64,000 nucleotides of DNA, taken from Spisula solida. Taxonomy: Eukaryota > Mollusca > Bivalvia > Venerida > Mactridae. A model generated the notes under the pieces. It was not told where the DNA came from. It ran no database searches and saw only the letters and a program-made list of their open reading frames with translations. Where the stretch lies: the NCBI GenBank assembly GCA_947247005.1, contig OX365955.1:14241322-14305321 (forward strand), written 5' to 3'. Shown here one piece after another: positions 24,357 through 36,639 of the stretch (position 1 is its first letter; every line of letters starts with the position of its first letter). Both the position numbers and the translations under genes were made by a program.

Positions 24357-24673
24357 TTCATATTGAATTTATTAAACGAGTTGAATAAAATAGTAAAATG
24401 CGAGGCTCTGCCGAGCATTTTATCGATTTTTTTCATCGAGTTTAATAAATTCAATGTGGAAAGTCACAAATGCAATGTTCTTTTTATCACATGTTAGCCT
24501 CTTCCGGCCGAAACATAAAAAAACGCTTCTTATTTTTTGTATAATAAACGCGCAACTTGGACGACGTCGCCTATCCTTTGAATGACGTCGCGTGATTGCT
24601 TTATTACACTAGTGTATTATCAAAAATAAATAATGGCTTTATTACGCTACCGCGACGTCAAACATGTGATAAA
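24357..24673. mobile_element. Inverted-repeat (MITE-like) sequences
   Basis: Two adjacent structures. First, an imperfect palindrome: ATTGAATTTATTAAAC at 24362 pairs with GTTTAATAAATTCAAT ending near 24455, and inside it AAAATGC.../GCATTTT form a second stem. Second, TTATCACATGTT near 24484 pairs with AACATGTGATAA ending near 24673. They may be one MITE or two. They abut the 3' end of the reverse-transcriptase pseudogene. Confidence 0.55.
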
Positions 24674-24692
24674 CTTTGATATAGGATATAGA

Positions 24693-25046
24693 TTAACTAA
24701 TTAGCAATACTATTGGCCCATTGTGGAAATCTGTAATTAATGTATTTTGACTTAAACATGTTAAACGTTTTTGAAAAAGCTCTTCAGATGGTGAATCAAA
24801 GTCCTTGTCTAGAATAGTTCTTGCAGCACGTTTCAGACATTTGAATAGTCTATCAAGTAGAAGGTAATTAAGTTGAATTCCCCCATATTGTGATACAGTA
24901 GTCAAGATGGGGAAGAATATAGGAATTGAAAAAAAGTTTCCTGTTTTTTTTTTGTCAAGATAGCATTTTATTCTCAGGAGAAGAAAGAGAAGAGTTGCAT
25001 TTTGAAGAGTCTGCTCGATATGTATGTTAAAGTTAAGATTGTTATC
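24693..25046 (-). pseudogene. Jockey/CR1-like reverse transcriptase, C-terminal part
   Basis: Minus-strand frame that resumes after the 4.0-kb insertion. It begins DNNLNF and contains NATLLFLLLRIKCYL, PILTTVSQYGGIQLNYLLL and LFKCLKRAARTILDKD. This is the standard region downstream of the catalytic core in jockey/CR1/Rex-type non-LTR reverse transcriptases (the LLxRI..YL and LQKRAARxIL motifs). It ends at a stop beside the inverted-repeat element and lacks the normal C-terminus. The upstream part is 29072-29970. Confidence 0.85.
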
Positions 25047-25622
25047 AATATCACACTGTATCGGCAAAACGCAATGGGTCCGGTTTAACGACGCGGGTTC
25101 GGCTAACGTAGCGAAAATGATCCGGCTAAAAAATGGTGGATATCAACAATAATACGCTGGTGAGTGTAACATTTTTGCGTATTTTGTATGGTTATTCTTG
25201 AATTCGGAAGACAGGAATACTCTTACGGAATGCCCACGTTTGCCCTGCATGCTCGTAGCTACTTGGTTTTGTCTTGCATCAATGCATATGCACGTAATGT
25301 ACGTTGAAAGTTATCATTCAATCGTAAACAATGCAAAACAGACATGAAATGCGGACATTTTAGACAAATTAGACAAAGTAAGAGCTTACCGAGTCTAAAC
25401 TATGTACTTGCATGTATTGTAGGGTTACATTTCTTTCCCAGATACTCATCTTTTATTAATAATGTATTTATATAGGCCAAAATCTAACTTTTTCAAAGTT
25501 GAACGAATCATGGTCCGGTTGTCGATACAACGCAAATGATCCGGTATATTTGCATCGGCATTATGTACAGATATGGACATTAATATTTTAGCAATTTTTG
25601 AAATACACGTATATCAAAGGAC

Positions 25623-26070
25623 TTAGCTCAGTGGTAACACACTGGACTGTCTATCCAGAGGTCATGGGTTCAATCCCCGGCATTTGAACTTGACATTTCT
25701 GAACTTCTATTCGTAGTAATTTCCCGCTATATCGGACCATATTGACTGCACATTATCTGGTGAAAAGTGCCAGTAAGCTGTATATCGGTGCTATACACGG
25801 GGCACATTAAAGAACCAGACTGTCTGTTCGAAATAAGAGCTAGGCGCTTGTCTGCAGCACCGGACATGCCTGTATCTGATGTCTCTCTGTCTCCCTTCGG
25901 GTGCTTTCTCTCAGTCTGTCCCTCTGGTCCGATCATGCTGTATCTGCACCGGTAGGCCCCGGGATGCACCTGCGCCCTAGTGACTACAACACTCTATGTG
26001 AAGCGCCTTTGTACGTGCGTTCGCATGAAAAGGGCGCTATATAAATCTACTATATTTATTTATTTTATTT
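25623..26070 (+). mobile_element. Full-length SINE with L2-like tail (family B)
   Basis: The head TTAGCTCAGTGGTAACACAC (A box) and GGGTTCAATCCCC (B box) are tRNA-like. A body of about 300 bp follows, and the end is GTGAAGCGCC...GCATGAAAAGGGCGC then TATATAAATC. A 3' end with AAGCGC..AAAAG.GCGCTATATAAAT is characteristic of L2-clade LINEs and the SINEs they mobilise (established). A 7-bp duplication, AAAGGAC, flanks it (25616-25622 and 26071-26077). A truncated minus-strand relative is at 39590-39735. The acceptor stem does not pair, so it is not a tRNA gene. Confidence 0.85.
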
Positions 26071-26077
26071 AAAGGAC

Positions 26078-28390
26078 ACTTCTGATAGTTTTTTTTTCAA
26101 AACCCCATGGATAATAACAAATATTGACAGTTTTACGAGATATTGAGCTAAATTAAATGCTCTACCTGTTTTTGTTTATATTTTGTAGGGATCGCAGCTT
26201 CGGCTAGTATAATAAAAGAATGACTTAACCACACAGAAAGACTGGAACAGTGAACAGGAAATTGGATGAAGCCCCGTGCGGAAAAAAATATTTTAAATGT
26301 GATGAATCCAAAATTTACCCGCTAGTTAAAACTAGCAGGATATCAACTTAGAAATTACGTGCAAAGTGCATGTACTGTATGGATACTACTAGTTAACACA
26401 AAGTTGGAATATGCATATTATTTATTTTGCATTTCTTGCTTCAGTTGTTAAAAACTATACATCAGAATCACAGTAAAATAAACCACTGAAGATAAAATAT
26501 AATAACATACTAGTATGTTAACAAACGGTACATGCTTGTAATTCCTGCTAAAATATCGTTTCGACACAAGAACGTTTGTCTAACACAAAGGGTCCCTATA
26601 TAGAAAGAAGGTTGCCCAGCTGCCATGTTTAGGACCCATGGTGGTAATCGCTAAGCGGCATCCATATAGCCGAGACAACCATATATAACGTAGGTTATGG
26701 TAATTTCCGTAACACCGCCTACAAATGTCAGAGGGGCATGGCTTATGTGACATGCGTTGGGACTCCTATGTTTAAAACCACTGCACATATTTCATAATTA
26801 TATATTGACATACTATAATTCCATTATACGTGCTAACCAAGTACAATGGTGATATAACAGAACTATTCGACGTAAATGAGATTGCATGAGCCTTTCAAAC
26901 CTTCATTTAAAACGTTCCCGAAGTTCCTATATTTTAGCAACTTTAACGAACAAAATATCCAATGCATTCATAGTATTCTTCAAGAGTTATGAATGAATAT
27001 AATTTGCTAACCGTCGCCACAATAAGTCGTAGTGCAATGCAATGTTTTTCCCCATGTATGTTTAGTAGTGAAAATCTACTATAGGGAAACAACCACACCC
27101 CAAGGAATTAGACAGGACTATTTGCACATGGGAGGGAAATTGACAACCAATTTCCAAAATTCAATCAATCCAAGTATAATTTGGACCGTATAATTCTCAT
27201 TCTCCCCCCCCCCCCTATTTGTTAAAACATTGACAAGTGGATAGAGCGCTATACTCATAAAATAATAAAAATAAGGAACATAGAACAAAACAAGACCAAG
27301 TTTAGTGTGGTGGGGTTTTAATATGTGTACATGTTACATGATTAGAATATTAATTGACTGTTGACCATATATTTATATGTAATATTTTTCCTGTACATTT
27401 TGTATCTTTGTTTACTCATCGGCATTATGCCTAATGTATTTCAAATAAACTGTTAATGCTCGATTTGTGCATTATTCTTTTCAATAATCTGAATATATAA
27501 TATGTTCTGGGTGTGATTGTTTTTTCGACACGTTTATCCCAGACAAAAATGTGGTCATACCATGTGGTATGTGGCATAATTTTGGGGGTTCAAAATTTAA
27601 CGCAAGTAATGTAACTATTTTATTCTTAGACCGATTTAACGATATTTACTCGAAACTCAAGCCAAATTTGAGTACTGTCCATGCGACGTAATATTTTTCT
27701 ACGAAAGGACTTCTGTCGAAATCGTTGTGTTGGTTTTCGGAATATTAATTGGCATGGATAGCACCTATTCTGGGGTTGAGCATCAAGAGTGTCTTCAATG
27801 ATTCGATCAAAGAATAAAGTACCTACGATTGTTTTTTAAATTTTTACTTGCGTTCCTAGCCAACAATTACGTCACATACCACGTTGAATGTCTACTTTGA
27901 TGATGATGAACTAGTTACCCACTATAGCAGTGCAGCAATACAATGTAACTTTGACATCACCAACTGCTACCAATCCAACACGGACTTTGTTTCGCTTCGG
28001 AAGCAAAAATAGCGGTATTTTAAAAGGAACATTTCCTTGAAAAGTAGCATCCCTATCAGCAGCTGGGCCGTTTTCTCTAGCACCCTGTGAAAAAGTGGAA
28101 AGGAAGACGACTTTGCGGTAAAATTTTTGCCACACTGGGTACATTAATGTCTTTCAAAATGTTGTCCACGACTTTTTCTTTGCCTAGACATGTTCGAAAT
28201 AAATATGAATGTCTTTGCACATAGGTCACTTGGAACCTTGTTTTTTTCCCTGAAAATAAATAAAAAGAAGAATCCGTTGAATGGTTGTACATACACGTTC
28301 ATATCGATGCCTGCATGTCAAAATATCTTGACACATCTAGACAAATAGTCAAGTCAACTCTAAAGATTCGTCTATGACAATCTATTCTTC
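26078..28390. other. Interior of long-TIR element 2, no genes recognised
   Basis: It contains a poly-C run near 27206-27219. The two overlapping minus-strand frames at 27911-28292 begin with MYNHSTDSS and MYPVWQKFY. I recognise neither, though their adjacency could reflect a frameshifted relic. Confidence 0.4.
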
Positions 28391-28394
28391 ATCT

Positions 28395-28455
28395 ATAAAT
28401 GTGCAACCAGATCGGGGCTCGAACCCATAATTCGGCAGTAAGTGCATTATGAGAG
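28395..28455 (-). repeat. tRNA-like SINE head fragment
   Basis: The minus strand reads CTCATAATGCACTTACTGCC then GGGTTCGAGCCCC, a perfect-looking B box, in a tRNA-like layout. There is no recognisable body, so it is a fragment of a tRNA-derived SINE. Confidence 0.45.
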
Positions 28456-29071
28456 GGAATGTAAATTATTCAGTTATACACAAGCAACGAAAAGTAGAAA
28501 ATGATGTTAAAATTAGTCAGAGTAATACAAGAAAATGACATTGCAATAGTTGTTATGGCGAGTAAAACACGAGCCGGATCATTTTCGTTGTATCGACAAC
28601 CGGACCATGATTCGTTCAAGTTTGAAAACGTTAGATTTTGGCCTATATAAATACATTATTAATAAAAGATGAGTATCTGGGAAAGAAATGTAAACTTACA
28701 ATACATGCAAGTACATAGTTTAGACTCGGTAAGCTCTTACTTTGTCTAATTTGTCTAAAATGTCCGCATTTCATGTCTGTTTTGCATTGTTTACGATTGA
28801 ATCATAACTTTCAACGTGCATTACGTGCATATGCATTGGTGCAAGACAAAACCAAGTAGCTACGAGCATGCAGTACAAACGTGGGCATTCCGTAAGAGTA
28901 TTCCTGTCATCAGAATTCAAGAATAACCATACACAATATGTAAAAATGCTACACTCACCTGCTGATTTTTGTTGATATCCACCATTTTTTAGCCGGATCA
29001 TTTTCGTTACGTTAGCCGAACCCGCGTCGTTAAACTGGACCCATTGCGTTTTGCCGATACAATGTGAATAT

Positions 29072-29970
29072 GTACTCCAAGGCGTTTTTCTGTTGCGGAA
29101 AACAGTAAGTCTTCATTTTGACGAGTAAGGGGTGCATGAGTGGTTTGTATGTGAAATGCAGATATGATCATAGATTTTGTTTTTATGCTATTCAAGATCA
29201 TTGAGTTTTGATTGCACCATTCAGAAACTGCATTCAACGATTCTTGCAATCGAGAGTGTATGTCCTGGGAGCTCTTCCCACATGTATGCAGTGTTGTGTC
29301 ATCAGCATACATGTTATTTCTGACCTGATATGTAGTGGAAGGTCGTTGATGTAAAGTATAAAAAGAAGAGGTCCAAGAACAGACCCCTGAGGAACACCAG
29401 CTGTAATAAGCTGAGGTATTAAAAGGTTTCCAGATATTAAAACCTGTTGGTGCCTGTTTGACAGATATGATTTGAGCAAGAGCAGAGCAAGAGGGCTGCA
29501 GTGGTAAAGGCCGATTTTTTCGAGCAGAAGTGTATGATTTACCATGTCAAATGCATTGGATAGATCAAATAGTACAGTGCCGACAGTATTGTGCTCATTT
29601 ATTGCAGATAGCCAGTCTCACACTGATTGATATGAAGAAGTTTATGTTGTCCTAGAAAAACACGAAGATGAAAGGCAATATGTGTCTTTCAAGAATCTTT
29701 GATAACACTGGTAGAATGGATATTGGTCTGAAGTTGTTAACATCCTGAGTCGGACCTTTCTTGTGAATTGGCGTATGTTTTGCATTCTTGAAAGTTTCAG
29801 GGAAAACACCTTTTCTTATGCTTAGATTGAAGATGTGAGAAAAAGGTTTGGCTATAATGTCTGCACTTAAGTGTAGGATACGAGGCCCATATTCGTCAAG
29901 GCCAGTTGACTTCGTGCTATCAAGGTTTTTTAATTGTTTGAGAATAACGTCTTCAAGAAGTAACACTCAA
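29072..29970 (-). pseudogene. Jockey/CR1-like reverse transcriptase, N-terminal and catalytic part
   Basis: Three minus-strand frames make one broken RT gene. 29652-29966 has LKNLDSTKSTGLD, FNLSIRKGVFPETFKNA and FRPISILPVLSKILERH. After a deletion and frameshift near 29550-29650, 29234-29545 has GVPQGSVLGPLLFILYINDLP. A further frame change gives 29007-29312 with the catalytic YADDTTL and SEWCNQNSMILNSIKTK, ending LGVHI at the insertion. No endonuclease is present, so the copy is 5'-truncated near 29970. It is non-functional. The remainder continues at 24693-25046. Confidence 0.9.
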
Positions 29971-30210
29971 ACAAAAATTACTAAGTAATTCTCAAATCAA
30001 GTAATTTTTTACTAAAATTTCAAGTAAAAAAAGTTGTCAGAAAATCAAGTAATTACTTAGTAATTAATTACTTATGAATTACTTAGTAAATATATAATAC
30101 TTAGTTAAGCAATTACCAGCATCATAAATAATCAAGATACTGATTGATTTAATGTCTGTTGATAAAAACTTCCTATATGTACAGGTTCATAAAGTAAAAG
30201 AAATATAACT
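29971..30210. repeat. AGTAATT-rich low-complexity tract
   Basis: About 150 bp built from variants of AAGTAATT/AATTACTT in both orientations, able to fold on itself, then ordinary AT-rich sequence. It separates the RT pseudogene from the satellite. Confidence 0.6.
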
Positions 30211-33200
30211 ATTTGCTGTTATCGCCTTTTTAAATATTATCATCATCTACAACACCTCAAGTCATCCTTGAAATCATCTTAGAATTACCATCATTGGGGT
30301 AACATGTCTTCACATATATATTCCAGTATAAAAACATACATAAAGTCGATTTATGAATTAAATCATTGTTAATATGTATCTTATTACTTGAATTTTCGTA
30401 ACATATGTTCATTATTCATGCAGTACCATTATCTCTTTCAATAAATCACCATTTGTGCACCTACATGTGAAAGCTTTCATGAAACCTCTATTTTGAAATT
30501 AAACGTCATCTCTTTTCTATATAATAACGGATACAATGTCGAATATAAAAAATAATATAAACTTGCACTCACAACAATACGATAAATCATCACGTAACAA
30601 TGCCTGATGATTTTACTGTTAATGTCACTTTGTTTGTCATATTGAAGACGCCGAGTCATGTTTAAAATCATGCAAGAATCCCTTTCATTGGAATAACATG
30701 TATAGAAAAAAATATCTTTATCGAAACAAAAACGTACATTAAGTCGATTTTTCAATTTATAAGACTTAGAATGTATCTAATAAGAAATTTAATCACATAA
30801 AATATCATTATCATTGATGAGGTAGCAAAAATGTTCTCATTCGTTCACTTACATGTTAAAGCTTAAACTAAATGGTTATTTTAGAATCCAGCTTAATCTC
30901 TGGCTATGTTATTTCTGATAAAAGGTCGAATATGAAAGGTCATATATATTTGTGCTCTCGAATACGCGATAAAACACGAAATGTCATTCTCTAACTATTT
31001 TGCTGTTATCGCCTTTTTAAATATTATCATCATCTACAACACCTCAAGTCATCCTTGAAATCATCTTAGAATTACCATCATTAGGGTAACATGTCTTCAC
31101 ATATATATTCCAGTATAAAAACATACATAAAGTCGATTTATGAATTAAATCATTGTTAATATGTATCTTATTACTTGAATTTTCGTAACATATGTTCATT
31201 ATTCATGCAGTACCATTATCTCTTTCAATAAATCACCATTTGTGCACCTACATGTGAAAGCTTTCATGAAACCTCTATTTTGAAATTAAACGTCATCTCT
31301 TTTCTATATAATAACGGATACAATGTCGAATATAAAAAATAATATAAACTTGCACTCACAACAATACGATAAATCATCACGTAACAATGCCTGATGATTT
31401 TACTGTTAATGTCACTTTGTTTGTCATATTGAAGACGCCGAGTCATGTTTAAAATCATGCAAGAATCCCTTTCATTGGAATAACATGTATAGAAAAAAAT
31501 ATCTTTATCGAAACAAAAACGTACATTAAGTCGATTTTTCAATTTATAAGACTTAGAATGTATCTAATAAGAAATTTAATCACATAAAATATCATTATCA
31601 TTGATGAGGTAGCAAAAATGTTCTCATTCGTTCACTTACATGTTAAAGCTTAAACTAAATGGCTATTTTAGAATCCAGCTTAATCTCTTGCTATGTTATT
31701 TCTGATAAAAGGTCGAATATGAAAGGTCATATATATTTGTGCTCTCGAATACGCGATAAAACACGAAATGTCATTCTCTAACTATTTTGCTGTTATCGCC
31801 TTTTTAAATATTATCATCATCTACAACACCTCAAGTCATCCTTGAAATCATCTTAGAATTACCATCATTGGGGTAACATGTCTTCACATATATATTCCAG
31901 TATAAAAACATACATAAAATCGATTTTTTAAATAAATCGTTGTTAATATACATCTTATTACTTTGAATTTACTTCAAATATGGTCATTATTCATGCAGTA
32001 CCAATATCTCTTTCAATAAATCACCATTTGTGCACTTACATGTGAAAGCTTTCTTGAAACCTCTATTTTAAATTAAACGTCATCTCTTTTCTATATAATA
32101 ACGGATACAATGTCGAATAAAAAAATAATATATACTTGCACTCACAGCAATACGATAAATCATCACGTAACAATGTCTGATGATTTTACTGTTAATGTCA
32201 CTTTGTTTGTCATATTGAAGACGCCAAGTCATGTGTAAAATCATCCAAGAATTAAATTCATAGGAATATCATGTAAAGAAAAATATCTTTATCGAAACAA
32301 AAGCGTACATTAAGTCGATTTTTCAATTTATAAGACTTAGAATGTATCTAATAAGAAATTTAATCACATAAAATATCATTATCATTGATGAGGTAGCAAA
32401 AATGTTCTCATTCGTTCACTTACATGTTAAAGCTTAAACTAAATGGCTATTTTAGAATCCAGCTTAATCTCTTGCTATGTTATTTCTGATTAAAGGTCGA
32501 ATATGAAAGGTCATATATATTTGTGCTCTCGAATACGTGATAAAACACGAAATGTCATTCTCTAACTATTTTGCTGTTATCGCCTTTTTAAATATTATCA
32601 TCAAGTCATCCTTGAAATCATCTTAGAATTACCATCATTCGGGTAACATGTCTTCAAATTTATATTCTAGTACAAAAACATACATAAAGTCGAATCATGA
32701 ATTAAATCGTTGTTAATATGCATCTTATTATTCAGCATTCACGTAAAATATGTTCATTATTCATGCAGTACCAATATCTCTTTCAATAAATCACCATTTG
32801 TGCACTTACATGTGAAAGCTTTAATGAAACCTCTATTTTGAAATTAAACGTCATATCTTTTCTATATAATAACGGATACAATGTCGAATATGAAACATAA
32901 TATATACTTGCACTCACAGCAATACAATAAATCATCAGGTAACAATGTCTGATGATTTTACTGTAAATGTCACTTTGTTTGTCATATTGAAGACGTCGAG
33001 TCATGTTTAAAATGATGCAAGAATCGCTTTCATTGGAATAACATGTATAGAAAAAATATCTTTTTTGAAACAAAAACGTACATAAAGTCGATTTTTCAAT
33101 TTATAAGACTTAGAATGTATCTAGTAAGAAATTGAATCACATAAAATATCATTATCATTAATGAGGCAGCAAAATGTTCTCATTCATTCACTTACATGTT

Positions 33201-33600
33201 AAACGTTAAACTAAATGGCTATTTTAGAATCCTGCTTAATCTTTTGCTATGTTATTTCTGATTAATGGTCGAATATGAAATGTTATATATATTTGTACTC
33301 TCGAATACGTGATAAAACACGAAATATCATTCTCTAACTATTTGCTGTTATTGCATTTTTAAATATCATCATCATCTACCACACCTCAAATCAACTTTGA
33401 AATCATCTTATAATTACCATGATTGGGGTAATATGTCTTCAAATATATATTCCAGTATAAAAACATACATATAGTCGATTTTTTAAATAATTCGTTGTTA
33501 ATATACATCTTATTACTTTGAATTTACTTCAAATATGGTCATTATTGATGCAGTACCAATAACTCATACATTAAATCACCATCTGTGCACTGAAAAATAA
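30211..33600. repeat. 787-bp satellite, four units plus a partial; unit is a dimer
   Basis: TGCTGTTAT anchors lie at 30214, 31001, 31788, 32572 and 33343, giving periods of 787, 787, 784 and 771. Units 1 and 2 differ at only a few bases; later units diverge more. Inside each unit, two diverged halves of about 393 bp align: ACATACATAAAGTCGATTTA...ATGTATCTTATTA with ACGTACATTAAGTCGATTTT...ATGTATCTAATAA, and TGTGCACCTACATGTGAAAGC with GTTCACTTACATGTTAAAGC. The unit is therefore an A-B higher-order repeat. The identical 92-residue minus-strand frames at 30477 and 31264 are repeat, not genes. Confidence 0.92.
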
Positions 33601-33640
33601 TATATACTTGAGCCGCGTCAAGCATAAAAGGTCCTTATCG

Positions 33641-33720
33641 TAAATGACGTAATACCGAGAAATATGACGTCAAAGTCACCTGATGATGTTTCAAAATGGC
33701 GGCGCCCTGATGTTGACATG
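33641..33720 (+). promoter_or_regulatory. Candidate promoter: CRE sites and YY1-like motif
   Basis: TGACGTAA (33645-33652), a perfect CRE palindrome TGACGTCA (33665-33672) and AAAATGGCGG (33693-33702), which matches the YY1-type AAnATGGCGGC element common at metazoan start sites. All lie within 100 bp upstream of the proposed first exon of the split gene. This is motif reading only. Confidence 0.4.
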
Positions 33721-33740
33721 TTTGAAGGTTCAACTAAATT

Positions 33741-34363
33741 ATGGATACATTTGACGTAAGTTTCTATTGAAGTTTCATGATATACTTCATTTTTATAGTT
33801 TGAACCGTTAATTTACAAAGTAATTACTACCATACTTAATGGTGTCTGCGGAAAAATCCCGTTTGAATTAACTAGTTTATTTTTCCACATGTGACACTTG
33901 TACACAGTAGCTGTCAGTGCCATTCACAGATTTCAAGATGTTGACTAAAACATTCTGGTAAATGGTCCGTATATAGTTCTATTGTGTTGACCAATCATTG
34001 ATCAATCGGGTTTCTAAGTATAGAGAAACTGTCCGAAATTCATTCTGTTCATGAATGAATATGATGAAGACAAACGCAAACGCCAACGGTACGCATACTA
34101 TTTTGATGGACAGAAAATTTGCCAACAGGCTTTTTCGCTGATATTTGACACTAAACACAAGACTTTAAAAAACACACTGGCTCATATTAAGGAACATGGA
34201 ACAGAACCACGCGTTCATGGTCATACAGGTAGACAAGCACCTAATGCATTTTCACCTTCTGTGATTAGGAACGCTGTCCAATATCTACTTAATTATGCCA
34301 GTGAAGTTGGGCTTCCACAGCCTGCCGCTCCTAGAGGCCGCAGTGATGAGCCACCCGTATATT
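33741..34363 (+). pseudogene. Transposase-like family gene, 5' part (split)
   Basis: Proposed exon 1 is ATG GAT ACA TTT GAC (33741-33755) with a consensus donor GTAAGT. Exon 2 starts after TATAG at 34024 and is open to 34363. It includes KRKRQRYAYYFDG, KICQQAFSLIF, LKNTLAHIKEHG, RVHGHTGR and LPQPAAPRGR before breaking at PPVY. The same frame resumes at 38746 (LPSSNTK) after a 4.4-kb insertion. The family is widespread in cnidarian, molluscan and fish genomes as uncharacterised proteins with a DNA-binding-like N-terminus and a transposase-like C-terminus; that is my recollection. The gene is dead through splitting and 3' truncation. Confidence 0.7.
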
Positions 34364-35964
34364 AGTCCGGCCCGAAATCCCCGAAATTTGACCGAACCTT
34401 GCTTTGGAGTATAAAGTTTTTTTCTTTGCTGATTTCAGTAGACACGACCTTTCGAATGGAATTTCTGACGGGTGACATTGTGTCACCCTTGAGCATTTTG
34501 AGATAATTGGGGTAAAAGTTCCAAAATATAAACGAAACTGCGAATTTTTGGAATCGGTGAACTACATTGTTATTTATAATCATATTTTATAAGAAATCAC
34601 ATTTATATGTAGTTATTACGTTGCAGTTGAAGACTGCAAAATTTTACTGCCGTGCATTTATGCAGAAGGAGGTATTTTGGGGTAAAACGTTGAAAAGTGC
34701 ATGGAAAAGTGCGAATTTTCGGAATCGGTGGACTAAAACGTCATTAGCCATTATATTTAGTAAATAATCGCTGTGATAGTTATAAAGTAACTTGCGATGA
34801 AGATATTAAAGACCATAAGCTAGGCTATGGTACAAAATGTGGTATTTTGGGGGGTAAAACGTTAAAAAGTGCATTTAAAAGTGCATACTTTCGGAATCGG
34901 TGTTTAACGTCAATGGCCATTATATTTGGTAAATAATTGCTTTGATAGTATAAAAGTGACTTGCGATGATGATATTAAACACCTTAAACTAGGCTTTGGT
35001 ACAAAATGTGGAATTTTGGGGGTAAACACTAAAGAATATAACGGAAAGTGCGAATTTTCGGATCTGATAGACTCAGGGAAGAATATATACATTATACGAG
35101 TACGTCCCTGATAGACTTCAATGTCATGGTTCATTTTATTTGGTAATTATAATTGTAATTATTATGATATGATCTATAGTAATGTGTTATTAATGATTAC
35201 AATCATCTTACATCATGGTATGGTGCAAAATATATAATTTTAGAACAGAAATTACAAAACTGTCACGAAAAGTGTGATTTTTTGGGAATATGTTTACTAC
35301 GCTTTTATAATTAATTTAACTTGATAGTAAATCACTGTGAGTAGTACATATCATCATGCAGTTTAAGTTATCTATCATCCATGCTTTGAGCTGAATGCGA
35401 TGTATTTGGGTAAAACATCACTAAAATTATAGGAACATTTTTAATCTACGGACAAGTCAGATTTTACTACATAAAGCCATTTCCGGCCTTATTATTATTT
35501 TGTATTACTCATTAAACCAATTTCACCATTATTGAACATACGAGGTACCCATTAGAACCGAATGCATGCATCACAAGTCATGTCCTATAGATTACTTACC
35601 ACCACTGAGTACAAGCTTGCTAGACCAAGTAGGGTATTAAAACCAACAGTGAGTCCACCATTCAATATTCTATGAGTACAAACAATCTAAGAACTTCTGA
35701 GCTTTGATCGCCATTTAAAAACATGTAAACCTATACATAGCCGTATAAAGTACTCACCACCACCAGCCATTCCTCATCTAATTGGGTACATGCCACTGCT
35801 GCTAATTTTATGGTATTGGATATCTTTAATTTTCTGACATAGCATTTCGTTACTCTTTGTGGTACCTGGCTCAGCGATTCCTGGATCTATACTACGTAAC
35901 CCTGCATGACAGTCACCCCTAGCGCTATCGATATACTATATACTGCTGTGTACAGTCACTCCTC

Positions 35965-36060
35965 GATAGCCTAGTGGTGGAGCTTTCGCTTAGATGCGGG
36001 ATGTCCCAGGCTCAATCCCAGGCTCAATCCATGGTCATACCAAAGACGATTTAAAATGCT
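35965..36060 (+). repeat. tRNA-like SINE head
   Basis: GATAGCCTAGTGGTGGAGC (A-box-like) and GTCCCAGGCTCAATCCC (B-box-like), with the B-box region duplicated (CCAGGCTCAATCC occurs twice). A short body follows. The stems do not close, so it is not a tRNA. Confidence 0.5.
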
Positions 36061-36639
36061 ACCATGGAGTAAATTCCTTGCATATATAGATACTTATGGG
36101 ACGCTGTACTGGTTTCTCTCTCATTCTACCGTAGCGATGAATAACACCAAGAATTAGTCACCGAGCGTGATTAATTAATATGAGTTGAAAGAACTTGTTT
36201 CACTATCTTACTTACATAAACTACATTTGTATATAGTGTCTATTCCTGGAGCCCACGGGCCACCTGACACTTTTTGGCACATGCATTCTGTAGTACCTAA
36301 CACTGCTCCATTAGATAGCAAATACTATCAGACACAGTCATTCATAGCTTTATATGCTACCCAATACTGCTTGGGTCTGCCATTAATTTTATTGCTCTAT
36401 AGGGGTATGTAACACATCCTTTCCCAGATCCAAAGGATAGCATCGCAATTTATGACCTAAAAGGGTTACCTAATACTGTTGGAAGCATGGCAATGGTTAT
36501 TCCTGAATTTATAAGGATTATACATTACCTGTCAAGCCATCCCTGGTTGAATATTTTCCTTACTTCATTTGATATACAATACTACTGGACGCAGCCATTT
36601 GTAAATATATAGGGTTTCAAACAGTACATTTGACATTTA

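Larger units (their letters stand above)
25052..29066. mobile_element. Long-TIR element 2: CAC...GTG ends, 5-bp TSD
   Basis: Inverted repeats of about 490 bp (25052-~25545 and ~28570-29066), more than 90% alike by eye, with ends CACACTGTATCGG and, from the other side, CACATTGTATCGG. AATAT flanks both ends (25047-25051 and 29067-29071). The element splits a reverse-transcriptase gene; removing it and one AATAT copy restores the frame exactly (GVHI then DNNLNF). An internal GCCGGATCATTTTCGTT-type block recurs at both edges of each arm. The interior holds a full SINE and a tRNA-like fragment. Two overlapping minus-strand frames at 27911-28292 show no domain I know. No transposase was recognised. 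Confidence 0.88.

Noticed and set aside
25616..25695. Functional tRNA genes at 25616 (and 13997, 20956-21148, 28395, 35965, 36900, 57791, 58380)
   Set aside because: A and B boxes are good but acceptor and T stems do not pair and SINE-type bodies follow in several cases.
25052..29066. LTR retrotransposon explanation for the paired ~490-bp ends
   Set aside because: The ends are inverted, not direct, and there is no gag or pol inside.
30477..31542. Two identical 92-residue minus-strand ORFs as a duplicated gene
   Set aside because: They are exactly one satellite period (787 bp) apart and inside the array; the sequence is low-complexity and has no domain.
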